This document shows positions 8,544 to 16,590 of a stretch of DNA of 64,000 nt, one piece after another. Every line of letters starts with the position of its first letter. Within the stretch, counting starts at the first letter, position 1. The position numbers and the translations under genes were made by a program. The notes below the pieces were generated by a model, which was not told the DNA's origin, did not search any database, and saw nothing but the letters and a program-made list of their open reading frames with translations. The stretch covers positions 1,488,001 to 1,552,000 of the forward strand of contig NZ_CP076023.1 of NCBI RefSeq assembly GCF_018623035.1, given 5' to 3'. This DNA is from Cellulomonas dongxiuzhuiae (GTDB lineage Bacteria > Actinomycetota > Actinomycetes > Actinomycetales > Cellulomonadaceae).

Positions 8544-9380
8544 TCAGATGGAGTGGTGCTGGTCGGGGTCGACCGGTGCCGCGTGGTGCGTCGCGACGCC
8601 GAGGCCCTCGAGGAGCTCGGCACGCAGCTCGGCGAGCTGGTGGTCGGCGCGGTCGCGGGGTCGGGCGCCGGGCACGTCGATCACGCGGGCGACGGTCGGT
8701 GTCCCGGGCGGGCACTTCGCGAGGTTGCGCAGCAGCAGCACGCGGTCGGCGAGGTACAGGGCCTCCTCGACGTCGTGCGTGACGAGCAGCACGGTCGTCG
8801 GCTCGGCCGCGTGCACCTCGAGCAGCAGGTCCTGCATACGCAGGCGGGTCAGGGCGTCGAGCGCGCCGAAGGGCTCGTCGAGCAGCAGGACCCCCGGGTT
8901 GCGGGCCAGCGCCCGCGCGAGCGCGGCCCGCTGCGCCATGCCGCCGGACACCTGGCGGGGCCGCAGCCCGGCGGACTCCTCGAGGGCCACGAGGCGCAGC
9001 AGCTCGGCGACGCGCTCGCGTCCCACGTGCGTGTCGGTGCCGCGCGGCAGGCCGAGGGCGACGTTGCCCGTGAGCGTGCGCCAGGGCAGGAGGCGTGGCT
9101 CCTGGAACGCGACGGCGGTGCGTCGGTCGACGCCGGACAGCGGCGTGCCGTCGAGCAGGATGCGGCCGGCGTCCGGGGTGTCCAGGCCGCTCACCTGGCG
9201 CAGCAGGGTCGACTTGCCGCAGCCGGACGGGCCGACCAGGGCGACGATCTCACCGGCGCGCAGCTCGAGGTCGACGGCGTGCAGGACCGTCCGGGTGCCC
9301 GCGGGCGTCGGGAACGTGCGACGCACGCCGTCGAGGGTGACGGTGTGCGCGCGCCGCTCGGCGGTGGAGGTCAGGGTCAT
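8544..9380 (-). CDS. ssuB: Sulfonate-type ABC transporter ATP-binding protein
   Basis: The 278-residue ATPase has Walker A GPSGCGKST (residues 50-58), the Q-loop in AFQEPRLLPW, a signature loop VSGGMAQR and Walker B LLLDEPFGALD. The Q-loop form with EPRLLPW is characteristic of the SsuB/TauB/NrtD group. It energises uptake through the neighbouring permease. It is the first structural gene after the cysteine-rich leader ORF, with about 100 bases between. No convincing ribosome site precedes the ATG, consistent with control of translation or transcription by the leader. Confidence 0.88.
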   Translation of the reverse strand: MTLTSTAERRAHTVTLDGVRRTFPTPAGTRTVLHAVDLELRAGEIVALVGPSGCGKSTLLRQVSGLDTPDAGRILLDGTPLSGVDRRTAVAFQEPRLLPWRTLTGNVALGLPRGTDTHVGRERVAELLRLVALEESAGLRPRQVSGGMAQRAALARALARNPGVLLLDEPFGALDALTRLRMQDLLLEVHAAEPTTVLLVTHDVEEALYLADRVLLLRNLAKCPPGTPTVARVIDVPGARPRDRADHQLAELRAELLEGLGVATHHAAPVDPDQHHSI

Positions 9381-9453
9381 GGGGGACGTCCGTGAGGTCG
9401 GGCGTGGGCGTCCGGCAGGGGCCGGCGGCCACGAGGGGCGGGCACCGGCGGGG

Positions 9454-9471
9454 CGACCCGGGGGCGGGTCG
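9454..9471 (-). terminator. Hairpin between leader ORF and ssuB (attenuator candidate)
   Basis: CGACCCG and CGGGTCG form a perfect 7-bp stem around a 4-base loop. It lies 12 bases beyond the leader ORF stop and 74 bases before ssuB. There is no U-tract. Its position makes it a candidate attenuator or ribosome-site-masking structure, not just an end-of-gene terminator. Confidence 0.45.
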
Positions 9472-9482
9472 GCGTGCTGAGG

Positions 9483-9572
9483 TCAGCGGATGCCGGTGCA
9501 GGGCTGCATGACGCAGCACGGGCAACAGCGGCACATGGGGGCGAGGCGGACGGAGGCGCGGTCGACGGCCAT
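9483..9572 (-). CDS. Polycysteine leader peptide of the ssu operon
   Basis: This 29-residue ORF begins ATG GCC GTC and ends in MCRCCPCCVMQPCTGIR, with cysteines at 14, 16, 17, 19, 20 and 25. A strong ribosome site (GGAGGAGGA, five bases before the ATG) supports real translation. It lies about 100 bases before ssuB, and a stable hairpin follows its stop. Short polycysteine ORFs upstream of sulfur genes have been reported in mycobacteria to act as cysteine-responsive attenuators; that role is inferred here. An alternative is a tiny metal-binding peptide. Confidence 0.75.
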   Translation of the reverse strand: MAVDRASVRLAPMCRCCPCCVMQPCTGIR

Positions 9573-9608
9573 CGCGGTCCTCCTCCACCGGGGCGGCCAC
9601 TCGGCGCT

Positions 9609-9623
9609 TCTCACGATGTGAGA
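9609..9623. promoter_or_regulatory. Inverted repeat upstream of the ssu leader (operator candidate)
   Basis: TCTCAC-GAT-GTGAGA is a perfect 6-bp inverted repeat with a 3-base spacer. It lies 37-51 bases upstream of the leader ORF start, in the promoter region of the sulfur operon. It could bind a dimeric sulfur regulator; none is encoded beside it. Confidence 0.4.
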
Positions 9624-9681
9624 CCCGGTGACCACGTGTTGAGCAGACAGTAGCGCCACGCGGCGGTGCGGGCAATGCGTC

Positions 9682-11583
9682 TCAGCCGGCGGGCTGGATC
9701 TCCTGGGCGATCCAGGCCGCATAGCCCTCGCGGCCGCCGCCCGCGCGCAGGTGGATGCCGTCGTCGTAGAACCACGCGGGGTTGGCCTCCCCGCCCGACT
9801 TCCAGTCGAGCAGGCGCGCGTGCGGGTACTCCGGCACGACGCGCGCGAACAGCTCGTTGTCGTACTGCTCCCAGGGGCGTGGCACGCGCACGTTGACGAC
9901 GAACATGCGGTGGCCCGCAGTGCCCTCGAGCAGGCGCCGCAGGTCCTCCTCGGCCACCGGCCCGTTGGTGCCGCCGTGCACCACGACGGTGTGGCCGAGC
10001 GAGCCGGCCGCTCCCGCGCCGAGCGCGAGGTCGACCATCTCGCCGAAGCTCCGCGACACGACGGCGTCCACGAGGACGCCACGTGCGGCGAGCTCACCGG
10101 CCGCGCCGAGCATGACCGAGTCCCCGAAGGCGGTGACCGCGCCGACCTCCTCCGCCGGCGCAGGGTCGGCGGTGGGCGCGGCGCTCGGTGCCCGGTCCTG
10201 CTCCGGGACGACGGAACCGATCGGGTCAGGCGCCGCCGACGTGCCTGCGGTCGTCGGGCCCGACGCCGCGCTGCCCGGCGCGGGAGTCCGGACGACCCCC
10301 ACCGCGAGGACGACCGCCGTCGCGACGACGGCGGTGGTCACCGTGGCGGTGACGACCGCGGCCCTGACCCGTCCGGGTGCCGGGGTCCGCAGGCGGACCA
10401 CCGCGCGTCCCAGGGCACCACGGCGCACGGGCATCTCGACCCACCGGTACGACGCCTCGGCGACCAGCAGCGTCACCCCTACGCGCACGAGGGGCGCCGC
10501 CCAGTCCGGCAGCGTGACGTCCTGGTCGGGGCGCGTCAGCATCAGCACGGGCCAGTGCCACAGGTAGATGCCGTACGACCGCTCGCCCAGCCACCGCAGC
10601 GGCTGTCGCGCCAGCGCCCGTCCCAGCAGCCCGGCCGGGTCGGCGGCGGCACCGACGAGCACGACGGTGAGCCCGGCGAACGCCAGGAACCCGCCCCGGT
10701 ACAGCCCGACGGAGAACTCGTCGACCAGCGCGACGCACGCGACCACGCCCGCGAGCGCCAGGACGCCCGCCACGTCGGTGACCCCCGCCTCGAACCGGCG
10801 CACCGCGTCGCCGCGCTCGGCGGCCCACGACCCGGTGGCCCGCCACGTGCGCCACGGTCGCCAGACGGTCGCCGCGGCGACGCCCAGCAGCAGACCCATG
10901 GCGTGCGTGTCGGTGCCCACGTACACCCGGGTGGGGTCCTGCGGCACCGGCATGCCGGCACGCGCGGCCAGGACGCCCATCGCGACGGTCGACGCGACGG
11001 TGAGGACGGCGGCGACCTGCCCGACGCGAGCGCGACCCGCGCGCAGCGCGAGCAGTGCCACGAGCGGGACGGCGAGGTAGAACTGCGCCTCCACAGCCAG
11101 CGACCACAGGTGCTGCAGCAGGGGAGGGCGGCCCGTCAGCTCGAAGTACGAGCGGTCGGCGACGACCTGCCACCAGTTGGACGTGTACGTCAGCGCGGCG
11201 AGCAGGTCGCCGCGCAGCGACGTGAGCGCGTCGCGCGCGACGAGACCGGCGGCCGCCGCGCCGGCCAGCACCGCGAGCAGCGCGGGCACGAGCCGGCGCA
11301 CGCGCCGCGCGAGGAACCGCCCGGTGCGGAACCGCCCGGTCGCCTCGACCTCCTCGAGCACGAGGGTCGCGACGAGGTAGCCGGACAGCACGAAGAAGAC
11401 GTCGACTCCGAGGAACCCGCCCGGGGCCCACGGCACGCGCAGGTGGTACAGCAGCACGGCGACGACGGCGAGCGCGCGGACGCCGTCGAGCCCGCGCAGG
11501 TGCGGGAGCCGGGCAGGACGGGACGGGCCGGGCGTCGCGGGTCGGGTCGTCGGACGCGTCGCGACGTTCTCGACGACTGCCAC
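9682..11583 (-). CDS. Membrane O-acyltransferase (AT3 family) with C-terminal SGNH domain
   Basis: The 633-residue protein starts with LRGLDGVRALAVVAVLLYH, the AT3/OafA N-terminal signature. About ten membrane helices follow up to residue 410. After a Pro/Ala-rich linker comes an SGNH hydrolase-like domain: AFGDSVMLG holds the catalytic serine, VVHGGTNG matches the third block and DDGIHL carries the Asp-His pair. Enzymes of this build move acetyl or other acyl groups across the membrane onto cell-wall glycans, lipids or polysaccharides. The start is GTG with AAGGGG upstream. It is monocistronic on the minus strand; its substrate is not evident. Confidence 0.88.
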   Translation of the reverse strand: MAVVENVATRPTTRPATPGPSRPARLPHLRGLDGVRALAVVAVLLYHLRVPWAPGGFLGVDVFFVLSGYLVATLVLEEVEATGRFRTGRFLARRVRRLVPALLAVLAGAAAAGLVARDALTSLRGDLLAALTYTSNWWQVVADRSYFELTGRPPLLQHLWSLAVEAQFYLAVPLVALLALRAGRARVGQVAAVLTVASTVAMGVLAARAGMPVPQDPTRVYVGTDTHAMGLLLGVAAATVWRPWRTWRATGSWAAERGDAVRRFEAGVTDVAGVLALAGVVACVALVDEFSVGLYRGGFLAFAGLTVVLVGAAADPAGLLGRALARQPLRWLGERSYGIYLWHWPVLMLTRPDQDVTLPDWAAPLVRVGVTLLVAEASYRWVEMPVRRGALGRAVVRLRTPAPGRVRAAVVTATVTTAVVATAVVLAVGVVRTPAPGSAASGPTTAGTSAAPDPIGSVVPEQDRAPSAAPTADPAPAEEVGAVTAFGDSVMLGAAGELAARGVLVDAVVSRSFGEMVDLALGAGAAGSLGHTVVVHGGTNGPVAEEDLRRLLEGTAGHRMFVVNVRVPRPWEQYDNELFARVVPEYPHARLLDWKSGGEANPAWFYDDGIHLRAGGGREGYAAWIAQEIQPAG

Positions 11584-11652
11584 TGAAACCCCTTGCGGAC
11601 GTGCCCTGCGCGATCCGACGCGCTTCCCGGCGGGCGCGGCGTGCGGCCCAGG

Positions 11653-12738
11653 CTAGGCCTGTTCGGCCGCCGGACGGTCCGTGGCTCGCTCGTCGTGACC
11701 AGCCTCACCCCACAGCGCGGCGATCCGTGGCAGCGCGCGCGGGTCCGTCTGGGCGAGCACGGTCGTGACCGCCGTGCTGCGCCACGCCGGGAGCTGGGCG
11801 CGCACGTCCTGCTCGGTGCCGACCAGCGCGATGTCCCGCACGAGCTCGGTGGGGACCGCGGCGGCCGCGCGGATCCGGTCGCCCGCGAGGTAGTGCGCCT
11901 GGATCTCGTCGCACGCGGTGGCGTACCCGAGCCGGTCGAGCACGTCGCGGTGGAAGTTGGCGCCCTTGGCGCCCATGCCGCCTGCGTACAGGGCGATGAA
12001 GGGGCGCACGGCGTCGGCGGCCGACTCGACGTCGTCCGCCAGGACCACGGGCACCGTCGCGACCACCTCGAACTCCTCGGCGGGCCGGCGCGCGGGGGAG
12101 CGGCGCGCGAAGCCCTCGGCGAGGAGCTCCCGGTAGGTCGCGTCCATGCGCGGGGAGTAGAACAGTGGCAGCCAGCCGTCGGCGATCTCCGCGGTCATCG
12201 CGATGTTGCGCGGTCCCTCGGCCGCGAGGTGGATCGGCAGGTCGGCCCGCAGCGGGTGGACCGTCGAGCGCAGCGCCTTGCCGAGGCCGGCGCCCTCGTC
12301 CGCGGGCAGCGGCAGGCGGTAGAACGCGCCGTCGTAGGTGACGGGGGCCTCGCGCGCCAGGACCTGCCGGACGACGTCCACGTACTCGCGCGTGCGCGCC
12401 AACGGCCGCGGGTAGGGCTGCCCGTACCAGCCCTCGACGACCTGCGGCCCCGAGGCGCCGAGGCCCAGCACGAAGCGCCCGCCCGAGAGGTGGTCGAGCG
12501 TGAGCGCGGCCATCGCGGCGGCGGTGGGCGTGCGCGCCGAGATCTGGGCGATGGCCGTGCCCAGGCGGACGCGCCGCGTGCCCGCGCCCCACCACGCGAG
12601 CGGCGTGAGGGCGTCGGACCCGTACGCCTCGGCCGTCCAGACGGAGTCGAGGCCGAGCTCGTCGGCGGCCCGCACCGCCTGCGCGGCACCCGGCGGGGGG
12701 CCGGCCGACCAGTAGCCCGTGTGGTACCCGAGGCGCAT
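11653..12738 (-). CDS. Luciferase-like (LLM) oxidoreductase, probably F420-dependent
   Basis: The 361-residue TIM-barrel protein opens with MRLGYHTGYW and has FVLGLGASGPQVVEGWYG, the loop that in this class contacts the flavin or deazaflavin. GAKGANFHRDVLDRLGY near the C-terminus is seen in the actinobacterial F420-dependent subgroup. It should transfer hydride with F420 or FMN to an unknown substrate. AGGAG precedes the ATG by a normal distance. Nothing adjacent hints at the pathway, but the window contains F420 salvage genes that would supply the cofactor. Confidence 0.75.
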   Translation of the reverse strand: MRLGYHTGYWSAGPPPGAAQAVRAADELGLDSVWTAEAYGSDALTPLAWWGAGTRRVRLGTAIAQISARTPTAAAMAALTLDHLSGGRFVLGLGASGPQVVEGWYGQPYPRPLARTREYVDVVRQVLAREAPVTYDGAFYRLPLPADEGAGLGKALRSTVHPLRADLPIHLAAEGPRNIAMTAEIADGWLPLFYSPRMDATYRELLAEGFARRSPARRPAEEFEVVATVPVVLADDVESAADAVRPFIALYAGGMGAKGANFHRDVLDRLGYATACDEIQAHYLAGDRIRAAAAVPTELVRDIALVGTEQDVRAQLPAWRSTAVTTVLAQTDPRALPRIAALWGEAGHDERATDRPAAEQA

Positions 12739-12788
12739 GCGGTGCTCCTGTCGTCGTCGACGTGCGCCCCACGGGCGCCCGGGTGACG

Positions 12789-13784
12789 TTACCGGGCGGT
12801 AGCCGCGCCCCGCGTGCGGTCAGCCAGGGTGTTGAGGAGGGCGGCGCCGGTCGCCGCGTCGTCGACCGTCACGACGGTGATGCGGCCACCCGTGCGCTCG
12901 ACCTCGATGCCCTCGCCCTTGCGCAGCACGAACCCGACGCGCCCGCCCGAGCCGATCCGGTAGCCCCACCCGCCGAAGTCCCCGAACGGGTCGATCTGCG
13001 TCGTCCGCGCGGCGACGACCTCGTCCAGCGGCACGCGCACGCCCGGCCAGCCCAGCGGCGAGCGGGCCACGAGGCCGCGCGCGTCAACGCTCACCCGCAG
13101 CACGAGGCTGGCCGCCAGGAGCAGCCCGAGCCCGGCGGCGAGGATCAGGAGCTCCGGTGTCCGCAGCGCGATCGCCAGCACCACGTTGACGAGCACGGCC
13201 GCCCCGCCGACCCCGGCCCCGACGGGGCTGGTGACCGCCCGGCTCCAGGCGGCCCGCTCGTCCGGGCGCAGCGTCGTGCGCGGCGCGGCGGGGTCGATCG
13301 GGGCCGCGGTCGGTGCGGGGGCGGTGCGCGGCACGACGAGCGCCGCGAGGACGCCCGCGAGGATGCCGCCCCCGAACGCCCACCCGACGACGTGGCCGAT
13401 GCCCGGCGCCTGTGCGGCGTCGGCGAGGTCGAGCTGCACCGACAGGGACCCCAGCACCACGATCGACATCAGGACCGACAGCCCGGTCGCGAACCCCGCC
13501 GCCATGCGACGCGTCGAGGTGTCGCGTCCGGCCCAGAACGCCATCGCCCACATGCCGAGGGCGAACACGGGCACGAAGAGCAGCGGGATCGCGATGGCGT
13601 CCTTGAGCGAGCCGAAGCCGTCCGGCGCCCCGGACCCGGACCAGTGCACCGCCAGCGGGTCGGGCAGGCGTGGTGTCCAGCTGATCGCGACCGCGACGGC
13701 CGCGGCGATCACCAGCAGGGGGACGACGAGGGTCGTCACGGTGGTGGCGACCCGGTGCGGCGGCGTCGGGCGGGGGGTGGTCAT
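12789..13784 (-). CDS. DUF1648 membrane protein
   Basis: The 331-residue protein has an N-terminal DUF1648 segment in which PLAVHWSGSGAPDGFGS is typical. There are about six membrane helices in two groups and a C-terminal beta-rich soluble part containing GWGYRIGSGGRVGFVLRKG. Proteins of this family are membrane proteins of unknown function. They are often paired with small GntR regulators, as here: its ATG overlaps the stop of the regulator by four bases, so the two form a coupled pair. Confidence 0.8.
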   Translation of the reverse strand: MTTPRPTPPHRVATTVTTLVVPLLVIAAAVAVAISWTPRLPDPLAVHWSGSGAPDGFGSLKDAIAIPLLFVPVFALGMWAMAFWAGRDTSTRRMAAGFATGLSVLMSIVVLGSLSVQLDLADAAQAPGIGHVVGWAFGGGILAGVLAALVVPRTAPAPTAAPIDPAAPRTTLRPDERAAWSRAVTSPVGAGVGGAAVLVNVVLAIALRTPELLILAAGLGLLLAASLVLRVSVDARGLVARSPLGWPGVRVPLDEVVAARTTQIDPFGDFGGWGYRIGSGGRVGFVLRKGEGIEVERTGGRITVVTVDDAATGAALLNTLADRTRGAATAR

Positions 13785-14134
13785 CGCAGTGCCTCCTTGA
13801 CGAGGGCGGTCACGGTCTCGGGGGAGACGCGCAGTCTCCTCGCGGTGGCGGCGAGCGCCCCGACCGCGGTGTGCAGCTCGTCCAGGTCCGGTGCGGCGTG
13901 CTCCGTCACGACGGCGCCCCGCCCGCGGCGCAGCTCGATCAGGCCGCCGTCGCGCAGCTCCTGGTACGCGTGGAGCACCGTGTGCAGGTTGATCTCGAGC
14001 GAGGCCGCGAGATCGCGCGCGGACGGCAGCCGTTCGCCCGCGCGCAGGTCGCCGTGGGCGATCGCGGTGCGCACCTGGGCGACGAGCTGCGTGTACAGCG
14101 GCTCGTCGGACGCGGGGTCGATGCGGAAGAGCAT
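13781..14134 (-). CDS. GntR-family transcriptional regulator (YtrA type)
   Basis: The 117-residue protein has an N-terminal winged helix: PLYTQLVAQVRTAIAHGDL, then GERLPSARDLAASLEINLHT and a wing GGLIELRRGRGAVV. It lacks the large effector domain of most GntR proteins, as in the YtrA subfamily, which controls ABC transporters or membrane proteins. It precedes and overlaps the DUF1648 gene, its probable target. A palindrome ten bases before its start is a likely autoregulatory site. Confidence 0.87.
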   Translation of the reverse strand: MLFRIDPASDEPLYTQLVAQVRTAIAHGDLRAGERLPSARDLAASLEINLHTVLHAYQELRDGGLIELRRGRGAVVTEHAAPDLDELHTAVGALAATARRLRVSPETVTALVKEALR

Positions 14135-14143
14135 GCAGCCAGT

Positions 14144-14165
14144 CTAGTAGTTACACAACAACTAG
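14144..14165. promoter_or_regulatory. Palindromic operator candidate of the GntR gene
   Basis: CTAGTAGTT-ACAC-AACAACTAG pairs at eight of nine positions. It is conspicuously AT-rich against its surroundings. It ends ten bases upstream of the regulator start and includes a TAACTA -10-like sequence on the minus strand. Binding there would block transcription of the regulator and the DUF1648 gene. Confidence 0.55.
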
Positions 14166-14193
14166 AACAAGCTGCGCCGCGCGCGGCGGTACG

Positions 14194-14778
14194 TCAGATG
14201 TAGATCGCCGGATCGTCGACCTCGACGTCGAACGGCACCTGCGTGCCGCGGCGCCGGATCTTGGCCGGCACGCCCACGGCGACGGCCCCCGTCGGCACGT
14301 CGGTGATGACCACGGCGTTCGCGCCGACCTGGACGTCGTCCCCGAGCCACACCGGGCCCAGGATCTTGGCGCCCGCGCCGACGACCACGCGGTCGCCCAG
14401 CGTGGGGTGGCGCTTGCCGCGCTTCATCGAGCGGCCGCCGAGCGTCGCGCCGTGGAACAGCACGACGTCGTCCCCGACCTTGGCCGTCTCGCCGATGACC
14501 ACGCCCATGCCGTGGTCGATGAACAGCCGCTCGCCGATGCGCGCCCCGGGGTGGATCTCGACGCCGGTCGCCGCGCGCGCCGCCTGCGAGACGAGCCGTG
14601 CGGGCAGCCGCAGGAGCGGGACCGTCCACATGTGGTGCGCGAGCCGGTACACCCAGATGGCGTGGACGCCGGGGTAGGCGAGCGCGACCTCGAGCAGGGA
14701 GCGCGCCGCCGGGTCGTGCTGGTGCGCCGCGTCGAGGTCGTCGCGCAGCGTGCGCAGGAAGCGGTGCAGGGGACGCAT
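14194..14778 (-). CDS. cysE: Serine O-acetyltransferase
   Basis: The 194-residue protein has a helical N-terminus and a left-handed beta-helix made of hexapeptide repeats (VEIHPGARIGERLFIDHG onward). The catalytic histidine lies in FIDHGMGVVIGETA, and LFHGATLGG and KRHPTLGD follow as in CysE. It makes O-acetylserine from serine and acetyl-CoA, the substrate of CysK encoded upstream. I prefer the ATG at 14778, which has GGAG six bases before it; an in-frame ATG at 14796 lacks a ribosome site. Confidence 0.9.
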   Translation of the reverse strand: MRPLHRFLRTLRDDLDAAHQHDPAARSLLEVALAYPGVHAIWVYRLAHHMWTVPLLRLPARLVSQAARAATGVEIHPGARIGERLFIDHGMGVVIGETAKVGDDVVLFHGATLGGRSMKRGKRHPTLGDRVVVGAGAKILGPVWLGDDVQVGANAVVITDVPTGAVAVGVPAKIRRRGTQVPFDVEVDDPAIYI

Positions 14779-14828
14779 GGCGGTGCTCCGGGTCATGAGG
14801 GGTCGTCCGCCGGTGGGCGGACGCGGCG

Positions 14829-14866
14829 CGGGCCCGGTCGTCGTCGCACGACGACAACCGGGCCCG
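14829..14866 (-). terminator. Terminator-like hairpin between cysK and cysE
   Basis: The two arms pair over about 16 bases, with one G-U wobble on the minus-strand RNA and a very short loop. It starts six bases beyond the cysK stop. No U-tract follows, as is common in actinobacteria. It may reduce read-through into cysE. Confidence 0.6.
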
Positions 14867-14871
14867 GGCGG

Positions 14872-15807
<936 letters not shown>

Positions 15808-15942
15808 GATTCCTCTTCGGTCGAGCCGTGCCCGTCAGGGCCGGCGGTGCGGGGGATCTGCGAGGGGTGCGCCGGAGCGACGCGGGTGGGGCCGGGGGAG
15901 GCGCGCCGCGGCGGGTCCTCCGGGGCGAGCGCTGGGCGGGGT

Positions 15943-15957
15943 GCACCCGACGGGTGC
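15943..15957 (-). promoter_or_regulatory. Small hairpin between cysK leader ORF and cysK
   Basis: GCACCC-GAC-GGGTGC forms a 6-bp stem. It lies 34 bases past the leader stop and about 135 bases before cysK. It is a candidate part of an attenuator, weaker than the one in the ssu leader. Confidence 0.35.
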
Positions 15958-15990
15958 GCGCACGTCAGGCGTGCGGAGGCGGCCAGCGCT

Positions 15991-16065
15991 CTACCGACAC
16001 CGACAACAGGTGCACGCCGCGCAGGCGCGCACGACGGGGGCAACGGCGGCGGTGGGCACGCGCAT
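15991..16065 (-). CDS. Polycysteine leader peptide of cysK
   Basis: This 24-residue ORF ends in CAACTCCRCR, with cysteines at 15, 18, 20, 21 and 23. A ribosome site (GAGGAGA) lies four bases before the ATG. It is the only plausible coding signal between cysK and the next locus. Its sequence is unlike the ssu leader except for the cysteine run near the C-terminus, so selection appears to act on cysteine codons more than on the peptide. A role in cysteine-responsive control of cysK is inferred from position and from the reported mycobacterial polycysteine leaders. Confidence 0.72.
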   Translation of the reverse strand: MRVPTAAVAPVVRACAACTCCRCR

Positions 16066-16327
16066 CGCTCTCCTCGTCCAGGGCCTCGCCGAGGGCGGGG
16101 CCGGGTGCACGGACGTCGGCCCGTGGTCGAGCCGACGCTAGCGTCAACACGGTAGCGGGCGCAAAGGTTCCCCGCGAGACGCGCGTCCCGTGATGTGGAC
16201 GGCGGGTGACCGGTGGCCCGGACCGTCGGTCGCGTGGCGCGGTCCCCCGGACGGGGGAGCGGTGCCGCGCACAGGGGTGACGGTCGGGCCTGGTCGCGCT
16301 CCCGCGCTGCGCTCGGGCACCGAGGGC

Positions 16328-16356
16328 TTGGGAGTGCTGATAAATCGTTGTATCGT
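16328..16356 (+). promoter_or_regulatory. Promoter of the esterase-DUF916-lacI unit
   Basis: TTGGGA (16328-16333) and TATCGT (16351-16356) are separated by 17 bases, a good vegetative-type promoter in an otherwise GC-rich region. Transcription would start near 16363, giving a 5' leader of roughly 230 bases before the GTG at 16591. Confidence 0.55.
16339..16354. promoter_or_regulatory. LacI-type operator candidate
   Basis: GATAAATCGTTGTATC is an even-length palindrome with a central CG; six of eight positions pair. This matches the general form of LacI/GalR-family operators. It sits between the -35 and -10 elements, where bound repressor would block RNA polymerase. The lacI-type gene at 19585 is the obvious candidate regulator. 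Confidence 0.5.
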
Positions 16357-16362
16357 CCGCGG

Positions 16363-16590
16363 CAACGGGGGCCCGAGACGCACCGGTCGACGAAGACCGG
16401 TGGGTGCCGGGCACCCGTCCATCGGGACGAGGAGCGGACGCGACGCGCCGACGACTTCCGATGGACGCGCCGACGACGAGCGTCCGTCGTCATGACGAGG
16501 TCGACCGCCACGCGGTCGCACCAGCAGGGCCGGACGGCCCTGAGCAGCAACCACTGAGGGATCACCGCACGGATACGAAGGAGTCATCAC
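16363..16590 (+). other. Long structured 5' leader of the esterase operon
   Basis: About 230 bases lie between the predicted transcription start and the GTG. They contain two adjacent small hairpins (CACCGGT with ACCGGTG, then GGGTGCC with GGCACCC, about 16380-16420) and a 14-base direct repeat GACGCGCCGACGAC at 16442 and 16464. No known riboswitch consensus was recognised. The ribosome site AAGGAG lies near 16577-16582. Confidence 0.4.

Noticed and set aside
9483..10097. A longer open frame in which the ssu leader is only the C-terminal end
   Set aside because: The upstream part is antisense-frame shadow of the acyltransferase gene. A strong ribosome site directly precedes the ATG at 9572.
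16329..16342. Resemblance to a CebR/CelR cellulose-regulator box (TGGGAGCGCTCCCA)
   Set aside because: Only the left half matches (TGGGAGTGCT); the right half is absent. The adjacent CG-centred palindrome is a better operator.
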